Source: an uncultured Ezakiella sp. (GTDB lineage Bacteria > Bacillota > Clostridia > Tissierellales > Peptoniphilaceae). From it: a DNA stretch of 64,000 nt. The notes below the pieces were generated by a model that had not been told where the DNA came from, ran no database searches, and was given only the letters and a program-made list of their open reading frames with translations. The number at the start of each line of letters is the position of its first letter. The stretch's first letter is position 1. Shown here piece after piece: positions 1 through 8,203 of the stretch. Where the stretch lies: the NCBI RefSeq assembly GCF_943913045.1, contig NZ_CALTVH010000001.1, positions 248,001 through 312,000 on the forward strand, given 5' to 3'. A program made the position numbers and the translations under genes.

Positions 1-34
1 CAAGTTTGTTTATAAAATCATAATTGTATTCCAT
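1..34 (-). CDS. 5' end of an unidentified gene (partial)
   Basis: Only the first 11 codons lie in the window (MEYNYDFINKL), reading off the left edge. An ATG at 32-34 follows a GGAGG ribosome-binding site at 41-45, so a real start is likely. The gene lies downstream of the HIT gene and its terminator, so it probably has its own promoter in the A+T-rich gap. Eleven residues are too few to name a family. Confidence 0.5.
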   Translation of the reverse strand, partial: MEYNYDFINKL

Positions 35-81
35 ATTTTCCTCCGATAATTTATTATACAATATTATGCCATTAATTGCAA

Positions 82-104
82 TAAAAAAGGGCCTCTAGCC
101 CTCT
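82..104 (-). terminator. Rho-independent terminator after the HIT gene
   Basis: On the minus strand a 5-bp stem AGGGC/GCCCT (98-102 with 88-92) with a 5-nt loop is followed by a T-run (87-82). It lies immediately after the HIT stop codon at 108-110 and probably ends the dnaJ-prmA-rsmE-mtaB-HIT transcript. Confidence 0.75.
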
Positions 105-107
105 TTA

Positions 108-443
108 CTAAAATTCCCAAGTGAGTTTTCTGCCACCAATTAAATGAAAGTGTAGATGTCTTACTGATTGACCACCATCTTCTCCAACATTAGAGACCAC
201 TCTATAGCCATCATCCAAACCAAGTTTCTTTGCAACTTCTTCAATTTTTAAAAATATATGTCCAACATCTTTTGCATCTTCTTCAGTCAATTTGTCAACT
301 CCATCAATGTGCCTCTTAGGAATAAAAAGCACATGAACAGGTGCTACTGGATTAATATCTTCAAATGCGTAACATACATCATCCTCATAAACAAGTTTAG
401 AAGGAATATCACCTTTAACTATTTTGCAGAACAAACAATCCAT
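108..443 (-). CDS. HIT family (HinT-like) purine nucleotide hydrolase
   Basis: This 111-aa protein is a complete histidine-triad hydrolase. The triad HLHFH is at residues 96-100. C3, C6 and H45 sit where bacterial HinT proteins often bind zinc. The family is known to hydrolyse purine nucleoside phosphoramidates such as AMP-lysine in the cytosol; the natural substrate here is unknown. The ATG has a GGAGG site 9 nt upstream, inside the end of mtaB, and the two genes overlap by 25 nt, so they are cotranscribed and probably coupled. It is the last gene of the chaperone/translation cluster, a position common in Clostridia. Confidence 0.93.
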   Translation of the reverse strand: MDCLFCKIVKGDIPSKLVYEDDVCYAFEDINPVAPVHVLFIPKRHIDGVDKLTEEDAKDVGHIFLKIEEVAKKLGLDDGYRVVSNVGEDGGQSVRHLHFHLIGGRKLTWEF

Positions 444-1720
444 CTTAAATTACCTCCTTGATTTTTTAATTCTACATCCACTACTTGATTTATTTTCAGT
501 TCTGGATTCTCATTTACATCTATTTCAGCTCTAATATAATTAGAAGTATAACCAATAAACTTTCCTTTTGACCGTTCTTCTATCAAAACCCTTTCTCTTT
601 TATCCACCATGCTGCATAAAAATTCATCTTCTAACTCTTCAGAAACATCTCGTAATAAGTGAGCTCTATTATTTTTTATTTGCGGATCCACTTGCTCCAT
701 TAAAGCTGCCTTTGTATTTTTCCTTATTGAATAAGGAAAAACATGAATCCTGGAAAGTTTAATTTCTTTTACATAATCAATAGTAGTTTTAAAGTCATCG
801 TCTGTTTCATTTGGAAACCCAACAATTACATCAGAAGTAATACCTGCATCAGGAAAATATTTGCGAATCATATTAACCTTTTCTTTAAAAATATCAGTAG
901 TATACTTTCTATTCATTAGCTTTAAAATTTTATTAGAGCCTGATTGAAGTGACAAATGAAAATGTCTGCAAAAGTGTTCTATCTTTGATACTCTTTCTAG
1001 AAAATCCTCCGTTATTACACTTATCTCTAAACTTGAAAGCCTAATTCTCATATTCTTGTCAACTTCAGCTACAGCTTCAATAGCATCTATTAGTTTATAG
1101 CCGTCCAAATCTTTTCCGTAGCTTGCAACTTCAATACCGGTAATTACAAGTTCTTTAACACCACTTTCCTTTAGATACTGAGTTTCTTTTTTTATACTTT
1201 CTATATCACGAGAACGCACTCTGCCCCTAGCGTACGGAATAATACAATAAGTGCAAAAATTATCACATCCATCTTGAATTTTTAGAAACGCTCTAGTCTT
1301 TTCACCTGTAGAATGAATCGGTAAGTTTTCATAAACCCTATATTTAGAAATATCATTTACTGCATTGGTTTTTTCTCCTAGTTTATGAGCATGGTCATTA
1401 ATTATATCTACGACTTTCATCTTGTCGATATTACCATAAACTATATTTACATTTTTATTTTTTAATAATTCATCTTTTGAAACCTGGGAGTAACAACCCA
1501 TAATAATCGATAGGTTGTCAGGATTAATTCTTCTGTTGCGCCCAAGGGCCTGCCTGCTTTTTTTATCGCTCTCATTGGTTACTGAGCAAGAATTTAATAT
1601 AAATACATCACAAATATCATCTTCTACAAGCTCATAACCTAAAGCTTCTAGCGCCTTAGAAAGAGCCATGCTCTCAACAAAATTTACCTTACATCCCAGT
1701 GTCTTAATCTTTACTTTCAT
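419..1720 (-). CDS. mtaB: tRNA t6A37 methylthiotransferase MtaB
   Basis: This 433-aa radical-SAM methylthiotransferase converts t6A37 to ms2t6A37 in tRNAs decoding ANN codons. The N-terminal UPF0004 domain carries cluster cysteines C10, C45 and C76. The radical-SAM motif CX3CX2C is at C152/C156/C159, and a TRAM-like region closes the protein. The opening KTLGCKVN and the order of cysteines match the MtaB branch rather than MiaB or RimO. The gene overlaps rsmE upstream and the HIT gene downstream. The proposed ATG has GGAGG only 3 nt away, which is tight, but no better start is visible. Confidence 0.93.
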   Translation of the reverse strand: MKVKIKTLGCKVNFVESMALSKALEALGYELVEDDICDVFILNSCSVTNESDKKSRQALGRNRRINPDNLSIIMGCYSQVSKDELLKNKNVNIVYGNIDKMKVVDIINDHAHKLGEKTNAVNDISKYRVYENLPIHSTGEKTRAFLKIQDGCDNFCTYCIIPYARGRVRSRDIESIKKETQYLKESGVKELVITGIEVASYGKDLDGYKLIDAIEAVAEVDKNMRIRLSSLEISVITEDFLERVSKIEHFCRHFHLSLQSGSNKILKLMNRKYTTDIFKEKVNMIRKYFPDAGITSDVIVGFPNETDDDFKTTIDYVKEIKLSRIHVFPYSIRKNTKAALMEQVDPQIKNNRAHLLRDVSEELEDEFLCSMVDKRERVLIEERSKGKFIGYTSNYIRAEIDVNENPELKINQVVDVELKNQGGNLRWIVCSAK

Positions 1721-2411
1721 ATGCCTCCACGCAAGAATTTATAATTGATAGTGCAGAAAAGCCTGCTAACTCTGATCTTAAAATTCTTGAAAATAATCTA
1801 ACGGGCTTAACGCCGTTTTGAACTGCAAAATCAACTTCATCTTTATGATAACCACCTTCAGGTCCTACAAAAATTGAAATTGAATCAATGTCTTTTAAAT
1901 CTAAATTGCCTATATAATTTGAATCTTCAAGCTCATATAATATAAGGCTCAAATCATCATGCTTTGCTTTTAATACTGCATCTTCGAAATTTATAGTATT
2001 AGAAATTACAGGCAAAAAGCTTCCCTTTGATTGTTGGGCAGCTTCTTTTAATATGCCATAATTTCTTTCGTTAACATAATTTTTATCTTTTATTGCCTCT
2101 GTAAATCTAGTAATAACAGGCACAAAATCAGAAACTCCAAGGGCTGTGCAATATTTAAATACACTTTCCATTTTCTTTTTATCTATAACTGATTGATATA
2201 AAGTAATCTTTGGTCCAAGACTTTTAATCTTCAATCTTTTCAGTGATTTAAGCCTAGCAGAGTTTTTATTAACTTCAACAATTTCACAAAGATAAAGCTC
2301 TCCATCAATAACCGTTTCAATTTTATCACCAAGACCAAGTCTTCTAGCTTTAATCATGTGCTTGTAATCACCATCGGTCAATACAAAGTCATCTAGGAAT
2401 ACTCTATCCAC
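1704..2411 (-). CDS. rsmE: 16S rRNA m3U1498 methyltransferase RsmE
   Basis: This 235-aa protein is the SPOUT-class enzyme that N3-methylates U1498 of 16S rRNA in the 30S subunit. The C-terminal SAM-binding knot is seen in FVGPEGGYHKDE and in the LRSELAG segment near the end; the N-terminal PUA-like domain starts at VFLDDF. The start is GTG at 2409-2411, with GGAG 6 nt upstream. It overlaps the prmA stop by 8 nt and mtaB by 17 nt, so it is part of a tightly packed translation-modification operon. Confidence 0.93.
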   Translation of the reverse strand: MDRVFLDDFVLTDGDYKHMIKARRLGLGDKIETVIDGELYLCEIVEVNKNSARLKSLKRLKIKSLGPKITLYQSVIDKKKMESVFKYCTALGVSDFVPVITRFTEAIKDKNYVNERNYGILKEAAQQSKGSFLPVISNTINFEDAVLKAKHDDLSLILYELEDSNYIGNLDLKDIDSISIFVGPEGGYHKDEVDFAVQNGVKPVRLFSRILRSELAGFSALSIINSCVEAYESKD

Positions 2412-3285
2412 GGTACTCTCCGGTTATTCGTGTCCATTCATGCATTTTTTCCTTGGACAAAATAATAAAGCCCTTTTCAATCATAGCAGCTTCAACAATC
2501 TCGTCTTTCTTGTCTACAATACCTGATAAAATAATTTTCCCACCGGATTTTATCCTCTTACTAAAACCTTCCATCATATCAACCAAGGTCTCAGCATAAA
2601 TATTAGATACAATACAATCATACTGTTTAATATCTTCATCCCTAAAATCTTTTTTAAATAAATTTATTTTATCTTCAACCTTATTTAAGAGTAAATTTTC
2701 CTCAGCACTTTTAATTGCTAAATCATCTATTTCATAGGCATCAACCTTGCAAGCAAAATATTTTGCACATGCAATTGCTAAAATTCCGCTTCCAGTACCT
2801 ACGTCCAGTACATGTCCACAAGGTTTTATATTGTCTATTTCCTTTAGCATTAAAAATGTAGTTTCATGACTGCCAGTACCAAAGGCCATACCTGGATTAA
2901 TAATAATAGAGTTATCATGGTGCACGTCCCATTTAGGTTCGACGATTAAAGATTCGGAAACTTTAATAGGCTTAAAATATTTTTTCCAGTCGTTTTCATA
3001 GTCTGTTTCTTTAATTTCTTTTTCCTTTAATACATATTCAAAATCCGCATGAGATTTAATATAATCTTTCAATTCTGTCGAATCATCCAAGTAGCATTTA
3101 AAAGAAATGTATTCCGATTGCTCCATAACTGATTCATCAATATAATCCCAGTTTTTTTCCCTTTCGCTAAACTCCTTGTAAATTTCAGAGTCTACAATCT
3201 CATATGAATCAACTCCACAAATAGACAAAAGAACTTCCATTTGCTCTTCAATTGCCCTGTTTACTTTTATGCTAACTTCTTTCAT
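2404..3285 (-). CDS. prmA: Ribosomal protein L11 methyltransferase PrmA
   Basis: PrmA trimethylates lysines and the N-terminus of ribosomal protein L11. The protein shows the family's NPGMAFGTGSH segment (about residues 130-140) and the Rossmann SAM loop DVGTGSG (about 161-167), followed by a SNIYAE motif. I chose the ATG at 3285 (293 aa) because GAGGT precedes it by 4 nt. An in-frame TTG at 3300 would give 298 aa but has no good ribosome-binding site. It begins 2 nt after the dnaJ stop, the standard Firmicute dnaJ-prmA linkage. Confidence 0.93.
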   Translation of the reverse strand: MKEVSIKVNRAIEEQMEVLLSICGVDSYEIVDSEIYKEFSEREKNWDYIDESVMEQSEYISFKCYLDDSTELKDYIKSHADFEYVLKEKEIKETDYENDWKKYFKPIKVSESLIVEPKWDVHHDNSIIINPGMAFGTGSHETTFLMLKEIDNIKPCGHVLDVGTGSGILAIACAKYFACKVDAYEIDDLAIKSAEENLLLNKVEDKINLFKKDFRDEDIKQYDCIVSNIYAETLVDMMEGFSKRIKSGGKIILSGIVDKKDEIVEAAMIEKGFIILSKEKMHEWTRITGEYRG

Positions 3286-3287
3286 AA

Positions 3288-4433
3288 TTACCTCAACCAA
3301 TTTGTGATTTTATTTTTTAACTTTGAAAACCAATATTTTAATTTATATCCCCTAGGCCTCGCGGGTCGTGGTTCATCATTGTCGTCATCGTAAAACTCTT
3401 CTAAGAGTTCTCTTTGTTTGTCAGTTAATTTTGTTGGAGTTTTAACCTTTATGACAACATACATATCCCCTCGGTAATCACTATCATACCTATATAAACC
3501 CTTGTTATTTATCTTTATAACATAATCATTCTGAGTCCCCTCAGGAATTTCTATGACTTCAAATTCTCCATCGATATTTTTTATTTTTTTATTTGCGCCA
3601 AGTGCTGCATCGACAAAAGTAACATTATATTCAGTAATAATATCATAGCCATCGATTTCAAAATTTGTGTCATTTATAACATGAACAACTAAATATAAAT
3701 TACCGTCTCTGCCTCCATTAATGCCTTCATCACCAAATGGACCAACATTTATTATATTGCCATCTTGAATCCCTCTTTTTATGGTGACTGTCTTTTCCAC
3801 TTTTTCTTTTAATCTTCCATTTCCCTTACATTTATTGCATGGATTTTTTATAACTTTTCCCTTGCCATGGCATCTTGAGCACTCGCCTTCAGTTTGCACC
3901 ATGCCAAACATAGTTTGTCTTGTAGAAAATACCCGGCCACGGCCATTACATTCAGGACATACATCAACATCTTCTGGGTTTTCTGCCCCACTACCATCGC
4001 ACTCGTCACAATTTACAATCCTATTATAAGTAAAGGACACTTCATTATCTTGCAAAGTTTCCGATAATTTTACTGTAATGTCAACCCTGGCATCATTTCC
4101 ATCTTGGGCATTTGATCTAGCCCGTCCATAAGAAAATCCACCTCCAAAAAAATCACCAAAATTATTAAATATATCACTAAAAATATCTTCAAATCCGCCG
4201 CCAGAAAATCCGCCGCTACCATCAGTTGTCCCGTAGTTATCATACATCCTCCTCTTGGATTCATCTCCAAGCACTTCGTAGGCAGCTGATATTTCTTTAA
4301 ATTTCTCTTGAGCTTCTAAATCTCCACCGTTTAAGTCTGGATGATATTTTTTAGCTAACTTTCTATAGCTAATCTTGATTTCTTCTTGGCTAGCAGTTCT
4401 TTCAACTTCTAAAACTTCATATAAATCTCTCAT
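3288..4433 (-). CDS. dnaJ: Chaperone DnaJ (Hsp40)
   Basis: This 381-aa type-I J-protein delivers unfolded clients to DnaK and stimulates its ATPase. The J domain covers residues 1-66, with HPD at 31-33. A Gly/Phe-rich linker follows (about 73-102). The zinc domain has four CxxCxGxG repeats between about 142 and 206, and the C-terminal substrate-binding domains follow. All cysteines of both zinc sites are present. It lies 168 nt downstream of dnaK but is separated from it by a strong hairpin terminator, so it may depend on read-through or on its own promoter. Confidence 0.96.
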   Translation of the reverse strand: MRDLYEVLEVERTASQEEIKISYRKLAKKYHPDLNGGDLEAQEKFKEISAAYEVLGDESKRRMYDNYGTTDGSGGFSGGGFEDIFSDIFNNFGDFFGGGFSYGRARSNAQDGNDARVDITVKLSETLQDNEVSFTYNRIVNCDECDGSGAENPEDVDVCPECNGRGRVFSTRQTMFGMVQTEGECSRCHGKGKVIKNPCNKCKGNGRLKEKVEKTVTIKRGIQDGNIINVGPFGDEGINGGRDGNLYLVVHVINDTNFEIDGYDIITEYNVTFVDAALGANKKIKNIDGEFEVIEIPEGTQNDYVIKINNKGLYRYDSDYRGDMYVVIKVKTPTKLTDKQRELLEEFYDDDNDEPRPARPRGYKLKYWFSKLKNKITNWLR

Positions 4434-4525
4434 TAAATCTCCCTCTAATGTGAATAAAATATCTAAACATAATTCATCTATATTTTAACACAAAGACATT
4501 TATTTTGCTAATTTTTAAACATAAG

Positions 4526-4566
4526 AAAAGCCCAATCTCTAAATAAATTTAGATAATGGGCTTTTT
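4526..4566. terminator. Hairpin terminator between dnaK and dnaJ
   Basis: A 19-bp inverted repeat with two mismatches (arms 4526-4544 and 4548-4566) has A/T runs on both sides, so it could terminate in either direction. It follows the dnaK stop at 4602 and precedes dnaJ, so it would reduce dnaJ expression relative to dnaK. A weak promoter for dnaJ may lie beyond it (TTAGCA, 18 nt, TAAAAT on the minus strand around 4480-4510). Confidence 0.75.
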
Positions 4567-4601
4567 AAAATTACAAATTACCTATTCGGTAAATAAATCA
4601 A

Positions 4602-6428
4602 TTAGTCTTCATCCACTACTTCGTAGTCTCCATCGACAACATCGTCTCCTCCGTTGCCGTGGTCATCTCCTCCAGGGTTTTGACCTGCAGCTGCTGCAGC
4701 TTCATAAGCTTTTTGACTTATTCTGTAGAAAACTTCTGTTAATTCTTCTGTCTTTGATTTGATTTCGTCAAAATTATCACCTTCAGCAACTTTCTTTAAG
4801 GCTTCAAGTTTTTCTTCAACTTCTTTCTTATCAGCTTCTTCAATGTTACCTTCTAAGTCTTTTAGACTCTTTTCTGTTTGATAAATTAATTGATCAGCAT
4901 TGTTTTTGATTTCGATGTTTTCTTTGTTCTTTTTATCTTCTGCTTCAAACTTCTTAGCTTCATCAACCTTCTTCTTGATATCATCTTCTGATAGATTTGT
5001 TGAAGATGTAATTGTAATTGATTGTTGCTTGCCTGTTGCCATATCTTTAGCGCTAACATTTACAATACCATTTGCATCTATATCAAAAGTTACTTCAATT
5101 TGTGGAATTCCTCTTGGAGCTGGTGCAATTCCTGTTAGTTGGAATCGACCAAGAGTTGTATTGTCTTTTGCAAATTCTCTTTCACCTTGCAATACGTGAA
5201 TATCAACGGATGTTTGGGAGTCAGCAGCAGTTGTAAAGATTTGACTCTTCTTTGTAGGAATTGTTGTGTTTCTTTCAATCAATCTAGTTGTTACTCCGCC
5301 AAGAGTTTCAAGTCCTAATGATAAAGGTGTAACGTCAAGTAAGAGCAAGTCTTTAACTTCACCTGTCAAAACACCGCCTTGAATAGCAGCACCAAGTGCA
5401 ACACATTCATCTGGGTTAATATCCTTTTGTGGGTCTTTTCCTGTTAGGGACTTTACTTCATCTTGAACTGCAGGAATTCTTGTTGAACCACCAACTAAAA
5501 GGACTTTATCCAAATCACTAACAGAAATACCAGCGTCTTTTATACATTCCTTAACTGGTTCAATTGTCTTTTCAACTAAGTCGTGAGTCAATTCATTGAA
5601 TTTTGCACGAGTGATATCCATATTTAAGTGAATTGGTCCGCTTGCAGTTGCAGTAATAAATGGCAGGTTAATGTTAGTTGTCATAGTTGATGACAATTCT
5701 TTCTTAGCCTTTTCTGCAGCTTCTTTCAATCTTTGTAGACTCATCTTGTCAGCCTTAAGGTCAACGCCATGTTCTTTCTTAAATTCTTCTGCAATGTAGT
5801 CAATAAGTTTGTTATCAAAGTCATCGCCACCAAGTTTGTTATTACCTCTGGTTGCAAGAACTTCAAATACTCCATCACCTAATTCTAGGATTGAAACGTC
5901 AAATGTTCCACCACCTAGGTCATAAACCATAATCTTGTGTTGGCCGTGTTCTTTGTCCATACCATAAGCTAAAGCAGCAGCTGTTGGTTCGTTGATAATT
6001 CTCTTTACATCTAAACCAGCAATACGTCCTGCGTCTTTTGTTGCTTGTCTTTGAGCGTCTGTAAAATATGCAGGAACAGTAATAACTGCTTCTTTAACAG
6101 GTTCTCCCAAATAGCTTTCTGCGTCTGATTTTAGTTTTTGTAAAATCATTGCTGAAATTTCTTCTGGTCCATAATCTTTTCCGTCAATATTAATTTTGTG
6201 ATCACTACCCATTTCTCTCTTGATAGAAGAGATTGTTCTTTCTGGGTTTGTAACAGCTTGTCTCTTTGCTGTTTCACCAACTAGTCTTTCGCCATCTTTT
6301 GTAAATGCAACTATACTTGGTGTAGTCCTATTTCCTTCAATATTTGTAATAACAGTGGGTTCTCCACCTTCCATAAATGAAACACATGAATTTGTTGTTC
6401 CTAAGTCAATACCAATAACTTTACTCAT
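4602..6428 (-). CDS. dnaK: Chaperone DnaK (Hsp70)
   Basis: This 608-aa Hsp70 couples ATP hydrolysis to cycles of binding and release of unfolded peptides. The nucleotide-binding domain opens with GIDLGTTNSCV and contains the phosphate loop VYDLGGGTFDVS. The substrate-binding domain starts near LLLLDVTPLSLG, and the alpha-helical lid ends in a Gly/Asp-rich tail with EVVDED. The length is normal for Firmicutes. It follows grpE by 12 nt within the HrcA/CIRCE-controlled unit. Confidence 0.97.
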   Translation of the reverse strand: MSKVIGIDLGTTNSCVSFMEGGEPTVITNIEGNRTTPSIVAFTKDGERLVGETAKRQAVTNPERTISSIKREMGSDHKINIDGKDYGPEEISAMILQKLKSDAESYLGEPVKEAVITVPAYFTDAQRQATKDAGRIAGLDVKRIINEPTAAALAYGMDKEHGQHKIMVYDLGGGTFDVSILELGDGVFEVLATRGNNKLGGDDFDNKLIDYIAEEFKKEHGVDLKADKMSLQRLKEAAEKAKKELSSTMTTNINLPFITATASGPIHLNMDITRAKFNELTHDLVEKTIEPVKECIKDAGISVSDLDKVLLVGGSTRIPAVQDEVKSLTGKDPQKDINPDECVALGAAIQGGVLTGEVKDLLLLDVTPLSLGLETLGGVTTRLIERNTTIPTKKSQIFTTAADSQTSVDIHVLQGEREFAKDNTTLGRFQLTGIAPAPRGIPQIEVTFDIDANGIVNVSAKDMATGKQQSITITSSTNLSEDDIKKKVDEAKKFEAEDKKNKENIEIKNNADQLIYQTEKSLKDLEGNIEEADKKEVEEKLEALKKVAEGDNFDEIKSKTEELTEVFYRISQKAYEAAAAAGQNPGGDDHGNGGDDVVDGDYEVVDED

Positions 6429-6440
6429 AATAATTTCCTC

Positions 6441-6968
6441 CTATTTTGATACTTTTACCATTGCTGGTCTTAAAACTTTTTCGTCTTTAATAAATCCTGT
6501 TTTTAATGTTTCTATAATCTTGCCACTCTCTACGCCTTCTACCTCTTCCATCATTACTGCATAATGTAAATTTGGATTAAAGTCAGCGTCCTTGGTTTCC
6601 ATAAGCTCAATGCCCTGAGACTTTAAAGCTTCAATAATTTGATTGTAAATCATTTGAACCCCTTCTTTTGTACTTGGATCTTCAATATGGCTAAGGGCGA
6701 TTTCAAAATTATCTATAACTGGGAATAGTGCATCGGCCATTTTTTCAATTCCTATACCGACACTTTCTAATTCAATTTTTTTTGATCTGTTTCTATAATT
6801 TGTAAAATCTGCCTGTAGCCTTACCAATTGATTCTTTAAGGAATCTATCTCAGAATTAAGTTTTTCTTCGTCTTCAGAAGCCTCTTTTTCTAAATCTAAA
6901 TCTTCTACTGACATTTCTTTTAATTCTTCATCTTTTAATACATCTTGTTTTAAGTCTTTATCCATCAC
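6441..6968 (-). CDS. grpE: Nucleotide exchange factor GrpE
   Basis: This 175-aa protein promotes ADP release from DnaK. It has an acidic N-terminal tail (about 1-35), a long coiled coil (about 36-95, with LVRLQADFTNYRNR) and the C-terminal beta domain ending in RPAMVKVSK, the typical GrpE terminus. The start overlaps the hrcA stop by 4 nt (6965-6968), so translation is probably coupled. It belongs to the CIRCE-regulated heat-shock operon. Confidence 0.95.
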   Translation of the reverse strand: MMDKDLKQDVLKDEELKEMSVEDLDLEKEASEDEEKLNSEIDSLKNQLVRLQADFTNYRNRSKKIELESVGIGIEKMADALFPVIDNFEIALSHIEDPSTKEGVQMIYNQIIEALKSQGIELMETKDADFNPNLHYAVMMEEVEGVESGKIIETLKTGFIKDEKVLRPAMVKVSK

Positions 6969-7987
6969 ACCTTACCCCTATTTTTATTTATTATTGATTT
7001 TAAATCTCTGTCCAGTCCTATTATAGTTGATACTGCCTCAGAATAATTAATTCTTATTGGCGCAATCAGGCCAAAAGATGCTATCCTGTCTTCATCAATA
7101 CTGTAATTTGAAGTAATAATAGCTAAACTGGAGAGCGGATCATCTTCATCATCACTTAAGTAAACTTTGATGCCGTCCTTATCCTCGTGAGTAAGAACAT
7201 CTCTAATCTCGGTATCATCGCTCATCAAATTTGCAACTTGACGAATCTTGTCAATGTCATCGAAATCTGGATGAGTTAATAGCCTTGATATACCTGATAA
7301 CTGAAGTTCATCCGATCTTTTCTTTTTAATATCATTAACAATATCATTTAAAACTTTTAAATCCTTATAAAAAGTAAAATTAAAAAGTGGAAGTAAGTTA
7401 TCCACCAAATATTTAGTGGATTTATTTTTAAAATTTTCAGCTAAAAATCTGTTAAACTTTTCCGTACTTATAAAATCATTTGCCTCTTCAGTTGTAATTA
7501 GCTTGGTAAAAATTTCATCATCACTGAGCATAACAGCAAAAATATAAGAATTGCTAGATACTTCTTTTATAAATATATCTTTAACAATTCCATTTTTGTC
7601 TTTGCTTATAAATGTAAGTGAAGCGTAATCTGTTATTTCATTTAAAACCGTCCCTATTTTAGATAAGGTATTTTTTATCTCTCTATCGCCATCTTCAAAA
7701 TAATTTCTTACATCTGCATTAGGCTGTCTACTTGCAGAGAGCTCCTTATCGATTAGATTTGAAACATAAAGCTTGAGCCCCTTTATAGAAGGGATTCTTC
7801 CACTCGATTGATGGGTCTTTGTTAGGTAACCAAGCTCCTCCAAATCACTCATAACATTTCTAATAGTAGCAGATGATAAATCTAAATCATAACTTTTAAC
7901 AAGCGTTCTTGACCCAATTGGAGTTCCGCTAAGGATAAAGCTCTCGATGATTCCCTGTAAAATTGTGGCTTCTCTTGAACTTAACAT
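6965..7987 (-). CDS. hrcA: Heat-inducible transcription repressor HrcA
   Basis: This 340-aa repressor binds CIRCE and is released under heat stress when GroEL is titrated. The N-terminal winged helix contains the recognition stretch SSATIRNVMSDLEELGYL (about 38-55), nearly universal in HrcA. The C-terminal two-thirds is the GAF-like dimerisation region ending in the FGLIAPIRINYSEA-type motif. It is the first gene of the operon, directly downstream of a CIRCE element and a TATAAT -10, which implies autoregulation. The ATG has an AGGAGGT site nearby at 7993-7999. Confidence 0.95.
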   Translation of the reverse strand: MLSSREATILQGIIESFILSGTPIGSRTLVKSYDLDLSSATIRNVMSDLEELGYLTKTHQSSGRIPSIKGLKLYVSNLIDKELSASRQPNADVRNYFEDGDREIKNTLSKIGTVLNEITDYASLTFISKDKNGIVKDIFIKEVSSNSYIFAVMLSDDEIFTKLITTEEANDFISTEKFNRFLAENFKNKSTKYLVDNLLPLFNFTFYKDLKVLNDIVNDIKKKRSDELQLSGISRLLTHPDFDDIDKIRQVANLMSDDTEIRDVLTHEDKDGIKVYLSDDEDDPLSSLAIITSNYSIDEDRIASFGLIAPIRINYSEAVSTIIGLDRDLKSIINKNRGKV

Positions 7988-8008
7988 AACGCACCTCCTA
8001 AAGTTTTA

Positions 8009-8035
8009 TTAGCAATCACTCTTGGTGAGTGCTAA
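8009..8035 (-). promoter_or_regulatory. CIRCE operator (HrcA binding site)
   Basis: The 27-nt inverted repeat is TTAGCAATC, nine bases, then GAGTGCTAA. One arm is perfect against the CIRCE consensus (TTAGCACTC-N9-GAGTGCTAA) and the other has one mismatch. It lies between the -10 box and the hrcA start, in the transcribed leader, where HrcA normally blocks initiation. Confidence 0.95.
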
Positions 8036-8045
8036 CTACATTTAT

Positions 8046-8051
8046 ATTATA
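8046..8051 (-). promoter_or_regulatory. -10 box of the hrcA-grpE-dnaK promoter
   Basis: A perfect TATAAT is read on the minus strand 10 nt upstream of CIRCE. The -35 region is A+T-rich and only weakly matches TTGACA, so the promoter assignment rests on the -10 box and the adjacent CIRCE. Confidence 0.7.
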
Positions 8052-8104
8052 CCACTATAAATCTTTTTTAAACATAAAATCACAAAATTTTTTAAAATAA
8101 AATA

Positions 8105-8129
8105 AAAACTCTCCAAGCAAGAGAGTTTT
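8105..8129 (-). terminator. Terminator after hemW
   Basis: A perfect 9-bp stem AAAACTCTC/GAGAGTTTT with a 7-nt loop is followed on the minus strand by a T-rich run. It ends the transcript coming from hemW and insulates the heat-shock promoter. Confidence 0.85.
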
Positions 8130-8140
8130 ATACAAAAATT

Positions 8141-8188
8141 TTATTTACTTTTTAAGCATATTAACATTACAAGCAAAAGTTTTCTCAA
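8141..8188 (-). CDS. Possible 15-aa hydrophobic micro-ORF
   Basis: A TTG codon at 8186-8188 opens a 15-codon frame (MRKLLLVMLICLKSK) ending in TAA at 8141-8143. A strong GGAGG (8196-8200) lies 7 nt upstream, and the frame sits between the hemW stop and its terminator. The Shine-Dalgarno spacing is good, but the ORF is so short that chance is quite possible. No family is recognisable. Confidence 0.25.
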   Translation of the reverse strand: MRKLLLVMLICLKSK

Positions 8189-8203
8189 CAGTGTTCCTCC
8201 ATT

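Noticed and set aside
4900..5199. Plus-strand open frame antisense to dnaK (and similar ones over ppdK, purDL and nifJ)
   Set aside because: These are codon-bias shadows of highly expressed genes with hydrophobic/Ser-rich nonsense composition and no start signals.
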